DNA of 64,000 nt from Variovorax sp. EL159 (GTDB lineage: Bacteria > Pseudomonadota > Gammaproteobacteria > Burkholderiales > Burkholderiaceae_C): the NCBI RefSeq assembly GCF_900100965.1, contig NZ_FMUJ01000004.1, positions 735,970 to 799,969 on the forward strand, read 5' to 3'. The notes under the pieces were generated by a model. It made no database searches. It had not been told where the DNA came from and saw only the letters and a program-made list of their open reading frames with translations. The position numbers and the translations under genes were made by a program. Below, in pieces: positions 27,486 through 36,059 of this stretch (position 1 is its first letter; every line of letters starts with the position of its first letter).

Positions 27486-28840
27486 CCGGGCATCGGTTCG
27501 CGCATCGTCACGAACTCTTCGGCGGCGGTCGGGTGGATGCCGATGGTGCTGTCGAAGATCGCCTTCGTCGCGCCCGCGCGCATCGCCACCGCAAAGCCCT
27601 GCACCACTTCGCCTGCGTCCGCGCCCACCATGTGCAGGCCGACCACGCGGTCGCTTTTCTTGTCCACCACCAGCTTCATGAAAGTGCGCTCGCTGCGGCC
27701 CGACAGTGTGTGGCGCAGCGACTTGAACTCGCTGGAGAACACCGTCACCTCGCCGAACTTCGCGCGCGCATCGATCTCGCTGTAGCCGCAGGTGCCGATG
27801 TTCGGATGCGTGAAAACGGCCGTCGGAATGAACTCGTAGTCGAGGTGGCGCTTGCCCTTGCCGAAGAGTTCGTCGACCACCACCATCGCTTCGGCCAGTG
27901 CCACCGGTGTGAGCTGCACGCGGGTCGACACGTCGCCCACCGCGTAGATCGACGGCACCGAGGTGCGGTAGTGCGCATCGACGGCGATCGCGCCCTTGTC
28001 GTCGAGCTTCACGCCTGCTGCTTCGAGGCCCAGGCCCTGGGTGTTCGGCACGCGGCCGGTGGCGAAGAGCACCGTGTCGGCCTCGATCTGCTGGCCGCGC
28101 CCGAGCGTGACGGTCAACCCGTGCGGGCCACGCGAGATCGACGAGGCCTCGCAGTTGAGCCGCAGGTCGACACCCGCCTTGTCCATCTCCTTCGCGAGAA
28201 AGTGGCGCACGTCGTCGTCGAAGCCGGTGAGCAGGTGCGCGCGGCGATGCAGCTGCGTCACCTGGGCGCCGAGGCTGTTGAAGATCGATGCGAATTCGCA
28301 GGCGATGTAGCCGCCGCCCACCACCAGCAGGCGCTTGGGAAACGGGTCGAGGTCGAACATCGCGTCGGAGGTCACGATGTGCTCGCGGCCCGGAATGTCG
28401 GGCACGAAGGGCGTGCCGCCGGTGGCCACCAGCAGGTGGCGCGCGGTGTGGCGCTGGCCGCCGATCTCGACCGTGTGGCCATCGACCAGTTGTGCCCATC
28501 CGGTGATCAGTGTGACGCCCGAGTTCTTCAGCAGCGAGGCATAGATGCCGTTGAGCCGCGTGATCTCTTTCGCGCGTTGCGTCTTGAGGTGTGCCCAGTC
28601 GAAGCGCGGGGCTTCGGGAAGCGTCCAGCCATAGCCCGCCGCTTCCTCGAAGGATTCGGCATAGCCCGCTGCGTAGCTGTAGAGCTTCTTCGGGATGCAG
28701 CCCACGTTGACGCAGGTGCCGCCCAGCTCGGCGGCCTCGGCCAGGCCCACGCGGGCGCCGGTCTGCGCCGCCATGCGCGCGGCGCGAACGCCACCGCTGC
28801 CGCCGCCGATGACGAAAAGATCGAAGTCGAATGTGCGCAT
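27482..28840 (-). CDS. gor: Glutathione-disulfide reductase
   Basis: FAD/NADPH flavoenzyme, 452 aa from ATG 28840, which has AAGGAG upstream. It keeps glutathione reduced in the cytoplasm. It shows the FAD fold FDLFVIGGGSGGVRAARMAA, the redox-active disulfide GGTCVNVGCIPKK (C43/C48), the NADPH domain VVGGGYIACEFASIFNSLG with HRRAHLL arginines that favour NADPH, and the dimer-interface active-site HPTAAEE (H436, E441). The length is normal. It ends within the last codon of the convergent panE gene. It may complement the nearby GST and ohr systems in thiol defence. Confidence 0.95.
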   Translation of the reverse strand: MRTFDFDLFVIGGGSGGVRAARMAAQTGARVGLAEAAELGGTCVNVGCIPKKLYSYAAGYAESFEEAAGYGWTLPEAPRFDWAHLKTQRAKEITRLNGIYASLLKNSGVTLITGWAQLVDGHTVEIGGQRHTARHLLVATGGTPFVPDIPGREHIVTSDAMFDLDPFPKRLLVVGGGYIACEFASIFNSLGAQVTQLHRRAHLLTGFDDDVRHFLAKEMDKAGVDLRLNCEASSISRGPHGLTVTLGRGQQIEADTVLFATGRVPNTQGLGLEAAGVKLDDKGAIAVDAHYRTSVPSIYAVGDVSTRVQLTPVALAEAMVVVDELFGKGKRHLDYEFIPTAVFTHPNIGTCGYSEIDARAKFGEVTVFSSEFKSLRHTLSGRSERTFMKLVVDKKSDRVVGLHMVGADAGEVVQGFAVAMRAGATKAIFDSTIGIHPTAAEEFVTMREPMPG

Positions 28841-29052
28841 GAAAAGCTCCTTGAGCGCCGACTCTAGCGGCCGCCCGAAGGCAGCGCTCCGGGCGGGGCT
28901 TGCGCAGTAAGCCGCACTCCCCAAGGGCTATCGACGGCACGTGCTTGACCCTGAAGCTGCTTCAGGGATTCCACTTGCGTCAGGCCCTGCGGGAATCCAT
29001 CGCCACCGGCGACGTTGCCGCAGTCCTTCATCAGCAAGAACGGGAGAAGCAC

Positions 29053-29367
29053 ATGGGCATGTTGGAAAGACTCTTCGGTGGACACGGCGGCGGACGGCAT
29101 GGCGGCGGTGGCGGCCATCATGGTTCCTCCGGTGGTTACGGCGGCTACGGAAACGGCGCGCCGCCACCGAACAACAACAACGGCGGCGGTGGTGCCATCG
29201 CATGCCCGGCCTGCCGCACGGCCAACGCGCCCGGCGCGCGCTTCTGCCAGCAATGCGGCACGTCGATGCTGCCGGCCGCATGCGTCAAGTGCGGCACCAC
29301 GATGCAGGCCGGCGCGAAGTTCTGCGGCCAGTGCGGCCAGTCGTCGGAGGCTGCGTCGCGCGGCTGA
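29053..29367 (+). CDS. Double zinc-ribbon protein with Gly/His-rich linker
   Basis: A small 104-aa protein. Residues 1-45 start with MGMLERLFGG and become a Gly/His/Asn-rich low-complexity linker. Two zinc ribbons follow: C51-x2-C54...C65-x2-C68 (CPACRTANAPGARFCQQCG) and C77-x2-C80...C91-x2-C94 (CVKCGTTMQAGAKFCGQCG), the DZR pattern. ATG 29053 is chosen with GGGAG upstream; a longer frame would read into gor's promoter. The role is unknown; such proteins are often membrane-associated or partners of larger enzymes. It is 68 bp before the exported dikinase gene and may be in the same operon. Confidence 0.75.
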   Translation: MGMLERLFGGHGGGRHGGGGGHHGSSGGYGGYGNGAPPPNNNNGGGGAIACPACRTANAPGARFCQQCGTSMLPAACVKCGTTMQAGAKFCGQCGQSSEAASRG

Positions 29368-29435
29368 CAGCGCAGGGGAAACCCGGCACTTGCCGCGAGC
29401 GAGAATCCGCGCTCGTCGGCAATGAGGGACTCCCC

Positions 29436-31511
29436 ATGAAGAATGACCGCACCGCGCATCCAGCGGGCAAGGCACAAGATCGAGGCAATGCAGGAGCGAT
29501 GAAGGCGCTGGGCCGGGTTTCAGTCCTGGCGCTTTGCGCAATGGCTGCCGCACCTGCACCGGCCAGCGCCCAGCTCGCGCGCAAGCCGTCTTACTACCAG
29601 CAGCAGAACCAGCCCCAGCCCGAGGGCCCCGCCGCGCAACTGGTGCCACGACCGGCCGTGCCGTCGTCGCTCCCCGCGCTGCGCAGCCAGGGCGACTTCG
29701 ATACGCTGGCGCGCGTCTACGACGCCGGCACGCCGATGCAACTGGCCCACGTGCTCTTCGTGATCGATCGGCAGGCCAAGCCGGCGCGCATGTACTACAT
29801 CGACACGCCGCGCTACCAGCTGCATGTGCGCTTTCTGCGCGACACCCGGCTCACGCCCAACACCATCAAGCGCGAGATCGACCGCAACTACCTCGTGCCC
29901 GACCGGCGCTTCTTGTTCGGCACGCTGAGCTGGCAGCAGAACATCGGCACCTTCACCTACGAATTCTGGGAAGGCGACCGGCTCACCGCGCCGCTGCTGC
30001 GGCAGGCCGATGCGCAGATCAAGGCCAGCTTCTTCGGCCCCGTGAAGTTCAAGACCAACTCCACGCTGCACGAGCGCGTCGCGAAAGAAACCGGGCTCGA
30101 CTACGTGAGCCAGGAGGCGCTGATCCGCGAGCAGCCCTACATGCCGATGAACCTCGGCACCGCCACCGGCCGCGTGCGCATCGTGGACGAAGCCGCGAGC
30201 GCCAACGCACTGAACGCGCTGCTGCCCGACGACATCGCCGTGCTGCGCCAGGTGCCGATCGGCCTGCCGCCCGTGGCGGGCGTGCTGACCGAGCGGCCAT
30301 CGACCGCGCTGTCGCACGTCAACCTGCTCGCCAAGGGCTGGGGCATTCCCAACGCCTACGTGCGCGACGCCGCGACCGTGCTGAAGGAGCACGCGGGCCA
30401 GTGGGTGGCGCTCAAGGTCGCGGCCTCCGGCTACCAGGTGCGACGGCTCACGCCCGAAGAAATCGCCGCGCTGCCGCCGCGCGCCGTGCGCACCGCATCC
30501 ACCGGCGCCACGCCCGGCGGCGCGAAAGCCATCAAGCCCGACCTGCGCGAAACCCGCCTGCTGCCACTCGCCTCGCTGCGCGCGCGCAACAGCGCGCAAT
30601 GCGGCACCAAGGCCGCGAACCTCGGCGCCATGCAGGCCGCGCACATTCCCGGCACATCCGTGCCCGACGGCTTCTGCATTCCCTTCGCGCACTACGACCA
30701 CTTCATGCGCAGCAACGGCCTGGCCGATCGCATCGCGCGCATGCAGCAGCAACCCGGCTTCGCGAGCGACCCGCAGCTGCGGCAGAAGGCACTGGCGCAA
30801 CTGCGCGACGAGATCGTGCAATGGCCGGTCGATGCAGCCACCGCGGCGGCATGGCGCGCCGCATGGCAGGCACAGCTGGGCGGCGGCGGCGTGTTCGTGC
30901 GCAGCTCGTCCAACTCCGAAGACCTGCCCGGCTTCAGCGGCGCGGGGCTGTACACCACCATGCCCAACGTCAAGACCGGCGACGCACTCGAAGTCGCGGT
31001 GAAGAAGGTCTGGGCCTCCGTGTTCAACCCCGAAGCCTGGGAGGCGCGCAGCGCCGCAGGCTTCGGCGCCGAGTCGGTACTGATGGGCGTCTTCGTGCAG
31101 ACAGCCATCGACTCGACCAACGCCGGCGTGATGATCACCCGCGACCCCTTCGACGCGGGGCATCCGCACGTGACCTACATCTCGGCCAAGCGCGGCATCG
31201 GCATCCGCGTGGTCGAAGGCAAGCGCGTGGCGGAGCAGGTGATGTACTCGAGCTGGTCGAAGGCCATCCAGGTGCTGAGCCGCTCGGCAGAAGAAACTTC
31301 GCTGCAGCTCGACAAGGATGGCGGCGTGAAGGAAGTGCCAGTGGAAGCCGGCCGCAATGTGCTGACCGATGAACTGGTGGTGCGGCTCGCCAATGTGGGT
31401 GCGGCAGTGAAGCGCACATTCAACGCGGTCGATCAGGACATCGAATGGGCGACGGTGGGCGACAAGATCGTGCTGCTGCAGGCGCGGCCGTATGTGGAGC
31501 GGCGGCGCTGA
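29436..31511 (+). CDS. Exported water-dikinase-like protein (PEP-synthase/GWD-type ATP-binding domain)
   Basis: A 691-aa protein from ATG 29436; ATG 29499 is a shorter alternative that gives a more classical signal peptide. The N-terminus looks like a Sec signal (RVSVLALCAMAAAPAPASAQ, cleavage near 45/46). Residues ~70-250 are unassigned. A phosphohistidine-type domain near 283-310 contains STALSHVNLLAKGWGIPN, with H294 as the likely phosphoryl carrier. The C-terminal part (388-685) is the PPDK ATP-grasp: CGTKAANLGAMQ, VFVRSSSNSEDLPGFSGAGL, FVQTAIDSTNAGVMITRDPF, IEWATVGDKIVLLQARPY. The His-before-ATP-domain order is that of glucan water dikinases, not PEP synthase. An export signal on an ATP-dependent enzyme is odd. 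Confidence 0.8.
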   Translation: MKNDRTAHPAGKAQDRGNAGAMKALGRVSVLALCAMAAAPAPASAQLARKPSYYQQQNQPQPEGPAAQLVPRPAVPSSLPALRSQGDFDTLARVYDAGTPMQLAHVLFVIDRQAKPARMYYIDTPRYQLHVRFLRDTRLTPNTIKREIDRNYLVPDRRFLFGTLSWQQNIGTFTYEFWEGDRLTAPLLRQADAQIKASFFGPVKFKTNSTLHERVAKETGLDYVSQEALIREQPYMPMNLGTATGRVRIVDEAASANALNALLPDDIAVLRQVPIGLPPVAGVLTERPSTALSHVNLLAKGWGIPNAYVRDAATVLKEHAGQWVALKVAASGYQVRRLTPEEIAALPPRAVRTASTGATPGGAKAIKPDLRETRLLPLASLRARNSAQCGTKAANLGAMQAAHIPGTSVPDGFCIPFAHYDHFMRSNGLADRIARMQQQPGFASDPQLRQKALAQLRDEIVQWPVDAATAAAWRAAWQAQLGGGGVFVRSSSNSEDLPGFSGAGLYTTMPNVKTGDALEVAVKKVWASVFNPEAWEARSAAGFGAESVLMGVFVQTAIDSTNAGVMITRDPFDAGHPHVTYISAKRGIGIRVVEGKRVAEQVMYSSWSKAIQVLSRSAEETSLQLDKDGGVKEVPVEAGRNVLTDELVVRLANVGAAVKRTFNAVDQDIEWATVGDKIVLLQARPYVERRR

Positions 31512-31671
31512 TCGGGCACTCTCCCCAGCAGATACTGCGGCCGCCACAGCGGGCATCACGACAAACAGGGTTTCACGAACCGGTGAAAAATTCCGCCATC
31601 CGGCGGGTGGCGCACAAGACAACGGCAGCCACAGCGCTGGCCCCATCCTATTGATTGAAGGACGCAAAAAG

Positions 31672-32082
31672 ATGAACGCAACGACTGAAGACAAAGGCTA
31701 CGCGGGCGACGTCACGCCCGAGCAGGCTGCACAGTGGCTGGCAAGCGGCGAGGCCGTGATGGTCGACGTGCGCACCGACGCCGAGCGCGAGTGGGTCGGC
31801 TTCGTGCCGGGCGCCGTGCCGCTGGCGTGGAAGCAATGGCCCGGCATGGCGCTGAACCCGACCTTCGACGACGGCGTGCGCGCCGCGGGCGAGGGCGGCA
31901 AGAAGCTCGTGCTGCTGTGCCGCAGCGGTGTGCGCTCCATTGCTGCTGCCAAGCGCGCGACTGAACTGGGTCTGGTGGCCTACAACATCCTCGAAGGCTT
32001 CGAGGGGAACCCGGATGCGGACGGTCATCGCGGGCTGCTTGGCGGCTGGCGCAAGCGCGGGCTGCCCTGGAAGCAGAACTAG
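31672..32082 (+). CDS. Rhodanese-like domain protein
   Basis: Single-domain rhodanese of 136 aa, cytoplasmic by absence of a signal. It has the N-terminal fold VTPEQAAQWLASGEAVMVDV and RTDAEREWVG, then the catalytic loop LLCRSGVRS with cysteine C83. The length is standard. Such proteins move sulfane sulfur in thiosulfate detoxification, Fe-S or tRNA modification; the acceptor here is unknown. ATG 31672 is chosen by the start of similarity. It is 160 bp after the dikinase gene. A long palindrome follows it. Confidence 0.9.
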   Translation: MNATTEDKGYAGDVTPEQAAQWLASGEAVMVDVRTDAEREWVGFVPGAVPLAWKQWPGMALNPTFDDGVRAAGEGGKKLVLLCRSGVRSIAAAKRATELGLVAYNILEGFEGNPDADGHRGLLGGWRKRGLPWKQN

Positions 32083-32125
32083 AAGGGACTGTTCGGGGCG
32101 GCGCTCGCGCCGACGGGGTGCCTTG

Positions 32126-32312
32126 CTCCGCGAATGTCCCCCGGCCTGCGGCCTCCTCCTTTATTTCGCTGCGCAAGGCACCCCGCCAGCGCGAGCGTTG
32201 GGCAGTGCAGTCGTTGATCGGCGAGCACAAAGACAGCGCTCACTGTGCGCGGGGCACCGGGTGCTCCCCGCAGCGAAATAAAGGAGGAGCGAAGCGGGGG
32301 ACATTCGCGGAG
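32126..32312. repeat. Long imperfect inverted repeat (comamonad intergenic palindrome)
   Basis: The two arms 32126-32173 and 32269-32312 are inverted copies. They share a perfect 17-bp outer part (CTCCGCGAATGTCCCCC at 32126; complement at 32296-32312) and a perfect 21-bp inner part (32153-32173 against 32269-32289). About 95 bp separates them, also partly repetitive. It lies in the 353-bp gap between the rhodanese stop and the expected end of the BON-LysM gene, and would fold into a long hairpin. I see no transposase. Elements of this type recur in related genomes. Confidence 0.85.
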
Positions 32313-32901
32313 GGGAGTACCCGGTGTCCTGTGCACGCGCCCCGAACGACCCCAACAACAACGAGCCACCGAAAAGAAAACAGGCCCACCGATTCCTCGG
32401 AAGGCCTGTAGGTTGGCTAATCAGCAGGTGTAAGTTCAAAGGAGGAATCCGCAGCTTCTGCCCCGGATAGATCTTGTCCGGGCTCGTCAGCATCGGCTTG
32501 TTCGCCTCGAAGATCGCGTTGTACTTGTTGGCATCGCCGTAGTACTTCTTCGAGATGGCCGACAGCGTGTCGCCTCTCACCACGTCGTGGTACTGCGCAG
32601 GCGGCGCGGCGGGTGCGACGAGGTTGTTGTCCACGCTCGTGACGTTGGCCACGTTGCCCGCCGCCAGCGAAGCCTTCTCGCTGGCTTCCTGCGAGGGTGC
32701 CTGGCCTGCGAGCGTGACCACGCCGGTGCTTGCAACGTAGGTCACCTCAAGGCCGGTGAGCCCGAGGTTCTGCGTTTCGATGTAGGTCTTGATGGCGGCT
32801 GCGGCCGCTGCGTTCGCGTCCGTGTCCGGCGTGGCGGCCTGCGCCGACGATCCGCCGAACAGTTTTTCACCGGCTTCCTTGATGAAACTCAGCAATCCCA
32901 T
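32161..32901 (-). CDS. BON-LysM domain protein (Kbp/YgaU-like) with extended, probably aberrant C-terminus
   Basis: A Kbp-like protein that in E. coli binds potassium and has BON and LysM domains. From ATG 32901 the BON domain spans ~20-95 (KTYIETQNLGLTGLEVTYV, GVVTLAGQAPSQEASEKA). LysM spans ~104-152 (YHDVVRGDTLSAISKKYYGD, IYPGQKLRIPP). E. coli Kbp ends near here (~149 aa). In this sequence the frame continues ~92 residues, through the terminator at 32371-32408 and into the palindrome, to a stop at 32161. A TGA lies one frame away at 32438-32436. A one-base insertion in the T tract (CCTCCTTTGA instead of CCTCCTTGA) would explain it. Confidence 0.8.
   Translation of the reverse strand: MGLLSFIKEAGEKLFGGSSAQAATPDTDANAAAAAAIKTYIETQNLGLTGLEVTYVASTGVVTLAGQAPSQEASEKASLAAGNVANVTSVDNNLVAPAAPPAQYHDVVRGDTLSAISKKYYGDANKYNAIFEANKPMLTSPDKIYPGQKLRIPPLNLHLLISQPTGLPRNRWACFLFGGSLLLGSFGARAQDTGYSPPRMSPASLLLYFAAGSTRCPAHSERCLCARRSTTALPNARAGGVPCAAK
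32371..32408 (-). terminator. Rho-independent terminator of the BON-LysM gene
   Basis: On the minus strand: hairpin CAGGCC-tt-CCGA-ggaa-TCGG-tg-GGCCTG followed by TTTTCTTTTC. It lies only 28 bp past the TGA expected for a normal-length gene and inside the extended reading frame. Confidence 0.85.
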
Positions 32902-33035
32902 GGTTTTCTCCTTGTGCCGTGGTGGATGGAATTTGCGAATGTAGTGGCCGAGCGCGGTGGGCCGGCGTAGGTCCATGCCGCGTGTGTCAAGGACGTGCCA
33001 GCAGGAATAACAACAAAGTCGCAATAATCCGGCGC

Positions 33036-33812
33036 ATGGCATCCCCCTTCCTCGCAATCGACATCGGCAACACCCGCCTCAAATGGGCGCTCTACGACGG
33101 AGCCCATCCCGGCGCCACGTTGCAGGCGCAGGGTGCGGAATTTCTCGATCACATCGAACGGCTCGCCGATGGCCCCTGGGCTGACTTGCCCGCGCCCGGC
33201 TCCATGCTGGGCTGCGTGGTGGCCGGCGACACCCTGCGGCGCCGCGCCGAAGACCAGATCGTCGAGCGCTTCGATTGCACGCCGCGCTGGGTGGTGTCGA
33301 GCGCGGGCGAGGCCGGCATCGTGAACGGCTACGACCATCCGACGCGCCTGGGTGCCGACCGCTTCGTGGCGATGATCGGCGCGCGCCACCGCATGCTCGC
33401 GCAAGGGCCGGCGCGGCCGATGGTGGTGGTGCTGATCGGCACGGCCGTCACGGTCGAGGCGATCGATGCCAGCGGCAAGTTTCTCGGCGGCCTCATCCTG
33501 CCGGGCCACGGCATCATGCTGCGCGCATTGGAGTCGGGCACGGCGGGCCTGCACGTACCCACCGGCGAGGTGCGCGAATTTCCCACCAACACCAGCGATG
33601 CGCTGACCAGCGGCGGCACCTATGCCATTGCGGGTGCGGTCGAGCGCATGGTGCAGCACGTGCGTTCGCACTGCGGCGCCGAGCCGGCCTGCTACATGAC
33701 CGGCGGCGCGGGCTGGAAGATGGCGCCCGTCATGAACGGGCACTTCGAGCTGGTCGAGAGCCTCATCATGGATGGGCTGCTGGTGATTGCCCGCGAGCGG
33801 GCCAAGCCCTGA
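33036..33812 (+). CDS. coaX: Type III pantothenate kinase
   Basis: Cytoplasmic enzyme, 258 aa, that phosphorylates pantothenate in the first committed step of coenzyme A synthesis. It belongs to the ASKHA fold. From ATG 33036 it has the phosphate-1 motif LAIDIGNTRLKWALY, the middle HPTRLGADRFVAMIGARH block and the phosphate-2 motif LIGTAVTVEAID, ending with the TGGAGWKM region. A longer in-frame extension crosses the BON-LysM promoter and is not used. It is divergent from the BON-LysM gene and converges on the serine hydrolase gene. Confidence 0.95.
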   Translation: MASPFLAIDIGNTRLKWALYDGAHPGATLQAQGAEFLDHIERLADGPWADLPAPGSMLGCVVAGDTLRRRAEDQIVERFDCTPRWVVSSAGEAGIVNGYDHPTRLGADRFVAMIGARHRMLAQGPARPMVVVLIGTAVTVEAIDASGKFLGGLILPGHGIMLRALESGTAGLHVPTGEVREFPTNTSDALTSGGTYAIAGAVERMVQHVRSHCGAEPACYMTGGAGWKMAPVMNGHFELVESLIMDGLLVIARERAKP

Positions 33813-33837
33813 GCCGCAAGGAAGGCCCAGGGACGCA

Positions 33838-35193
33838 TCAGCGCATCAACGCCTCGGCCATCGCCTGGAACGCAGGCAAGGTCAGCGGGTCGTTGCCACC
33901 GTTGGCCGCGATCGGATGCGAGGCATAGCGCACGATCACCATTTCGGCCTTCGGGTCCACATAGATGCTCTGGCCGTGGATGCCGCGCGCCATGTAGGCG
34001 CCGTGCGGGTTGTTCGTGATCCACCACATGTCGCGGTACGACCAGCCCGGCAGCAGCGCATAGCCCGCCTTGACGAACTTGGCCGGGTCGCCGCCGCGGC
34101 GGATGTCTTCCACCACCGCCTTCGGAATCGCCTGCTGCCCGTTGGACGCGCGCCCGTCGTTGCGCATGGTCTCGCCGAAGCGCGCCAGGTCGCGCAGCAC
34201 GGTGTTCAGGCCGCCGCCGCCCGACTCGGTGCCGATGCGGTCGACCATGAAGTAGGCGTCCTGCTCGGCGCCGATGCGGCGCCAGATCTTCTCGCTCAGC
34301 AGGTCGGCCAGTGACTGGCCGCTCGCGCGGCGCACGATCCAGGCGAGCACCTCGGCGTTGACGGTCTTGTAGGCGAAGGCATCGCCGTGCTCGCCTTCCT
34401 TCTTCAGCGTGACGAGGAATTCATAGAACGACTTCGGGCCGGTGTAGTTCTGGCCCTGGGTGAGCATGCCGCCGGCGCGCGCGTAGTCCCAGATCTCGGC
34501 CTTCGGGTCGGCGTAGTTCTCGGAGTAGTGCACGCCGACCGTCATGTCCATCACCTGGCGCACGGTGGCGTCGCCGTACGCCGTGTCTTTCATCTCGGGC
34601 AGGTACTTGGTGACCGGCGCGGCCGGGTCCAGCTTGCCTTCATCCGCGAGGATGGCCGCCAGCGTGCCCACGAAGGACTTGGTGACCGACATCGCGATGT
34701 GCGGCCGCTCGGGCGACAGTGCGCCGAAGTACTTCTCGTAGAGCACCTTGCCGCGGTGCATCACCAGGATGCCGTCGGTGTAGGTGCCGGAGATCATCTG
34801 GGCGAAGTTCATCGTCGCGTCGCCGGTGCTTCCCAGCGGCTTGAAGGTGACCTTCTCGATGTCGAAGCGCGGTGCGGCCGATGGCAGCGGGCTGGCCGCG
34901 CCGGGGCCGCGCCACACGTTTGCGGTGGGCACCGTCTCGCGGATGTGCGAGAAGCTCCATCGCGTGCGCGGAAACACGCCGCCCGCCGGGTTGTCGAAGG
35001 TGATGAGCTTGTCGGGTGCGGGCGGAAAGCCCTTCATCCAGCCCATGGCCTCGACCGAGGTGGCCACGGGGTCGGGCAGCGCGGCGGGCGCGGGCGTCTG
35101 GGCGTTGGAGGTGTTCACGGCAAGCAGGGTGAAGGCGGCGGCAAGCGCCGTGCGTGCAAAAAAGGTCATGGTGATTTTTGGGGAGGTGTTCAT
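33838..35193 (-). CDS. Exported serine hydrolase (beta-lactamase/class C-like)
   Basis: A 451-aa secreted hydrolase of the serine beta-lactamase/penicillin-binding superfamily (PF00144-like). A signal peptide (ARTALAAAFTLLAVNTSNAQ) precedes the domain. The catalytic SxxK is SVTKSF and the YxN-like motif is HYSENYAD. No KTG triad motif is obvious at the end (IHGQSIYVDP is at the expected place). The true start may be 35199 or 35169 instead of 35193, since no ribosome site is clear. The gene begins 10 bp after the enoyl-CoA hydratase gene. It might be an esterase rather than a lactamase. Confidence 0.88.
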   Translation of the reverse strand: MNTSPKITMTFFARTALAAAFTLLAVNTSNAQTPAPAALPDPVATSVEAMGWMKGFPPAPDKLITFDNPAGGVFPRTRWSFSHIRETVPTANVWRGPGAASPLPSAAPRFDIEKVTFKPLGSTGDATMNFAQMISGTYTDGILVMHRGKVLYEKYFGALSPERPHIAMSVTKSFVGTLAAILADEGKLDPAAPVTKYLPEMKDTAYGDATVRQVMDMTVGVHYSENYADPKAEIWDYARAGGMLTQGQNYTGPKSFYEFLVTLKKEGEHGDAFAYKTVNAEVLAWIVRRASGQSLADLLSEKIWRRIGAEQDAYFMVDRIGTESGGGGLNTVLRDLARFGETMRNDGRASNGQQAIPKAVVEDIRRGGDPAKFVKAGYALLPGWSYRDMWWITNNPHGAYMARGIHGQSIYVDPKAEMVIVRYASHPIAANGGNDPLTLPAFQAMAEALMR

Positions 35194-35203
35194 CGACATC
35201 GCA

Positions 35204-36019
35204 TCAACGGCCGCTGAAGCGCGCGGGACGGCGCTCGACAAAAGAGCGCACGCCTTCGGCCGCGTCCTCGCTGTTCGACAGCCGCTTCTGTGTGTCGATG
35301 AACTCCGACACGGCCGCGAGCGGCCCCTGCTCGACGGCCTTGATGACGTTGAGCCGCGTGGCCACCACGGCCAGCGGTGCCTGCGCCGCGATGCGCTGCG
35401 CAATGGCCAGTGCCGCGTCGAGCTCCTGCCCGGCCGGCACCACCTTCTGCACGAAGTTCAGGCGGTACGCCTCGGCGCTGTCGAACTCGTCGGCTGTCAG
35501 CAGATGCAGCATCGCGTTGCCCACGCCCGCGCGCTCGGCCATGCGCAGCGTGGCGCCGCCCGTGGCCATGATGCCGCGCTGCACTTCCATCTGCGAGAAG
35601 CGGCAGTTGTCGGCCGCCACCACGATGTCGGCGCCCAGCATGAGTTCGATGCCGACCGTGAAGCAGATGCCCTTGACGGCCACCACCATCGGCTTGGTGC
35701 GGCGGCGGTAGCCGGGCAGGCCGAAGTCGTGCGGCTCCACCAGCCCGGCGGGAATCGCCTTCTCGCCGCGCTTCATGTATTCGGTCACCGCCGGCAGGTC
35801 CAGGCCCGCCGTGAAGTGGTCGCCGAAGGCATGCAGCACGCCCACGCGCAGGTTCGGGTCGTCATCCAGGCGGGTGTAGGCCTCGGCCAGTTGCTTGAAC
35901 ATCGGCGGCGTCCAGCCGTTGCGCTTGGCCGGGCGGTTGATGCCGATCAGCAGCACGTGGTCGAGCACCTGGGTGTCGATGCAGCCTTCTGCCGGTGGGG
36001 TGGTGGGGGTCGCAGTCAT
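35204..36019 (-). CDS. Enoyl-CoA hydratase/isomerase family protein
   Basis: Crotonase-fold protein, 271 aa, for hydration or isomerisation of enoyl-CoA in fatty or aromatic acid breakdown. The oxyanion-hole segments are FGDHFTAGLDL and AVKGICFTVGIELMLGADIV. The downstream MEVQRGIMATGGATLRM holds a Glu at the E144-like place, but the second catalytic Glu is not clearly conserved, so it may not be a classic hydratase. It follows 3-hydroxyacyl-CoA dehydrogenase by 40 bp and precedes the serine hydrolase by 10 bp, forming a small beta-oxidation-like operon. Confidence 0.88.
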   Translation of the reverse strand: MTATPTTPPAEGCIDTQVLDHVLLIGINRPAKRNGWTPPMFKQLAEAYTRLDDDPNLRVGVLHAFGDHFTAGLDLPAVTEYMKRGEKAIPAGLVEPHDFGLPGYRRRTKPMVVAVKGICFTVGIELMLGADIVVAADNCRFSQMEVQRGIMATGGATLRMAERAGVGNAMLHLLTADEFDSAEAYRLNFVQKVVPAGQELDAALAIAQRIAAQAPLAVVATRLNVIKAVEQGPLAAVSEFIDTQKRLSNSEDAAEGVRSFVERRPARFSGR

Positions 36020-36059
36020 CGGTCTTGTCTCCGTGTTGTTGTTGCGATGGCGCCGCGGC

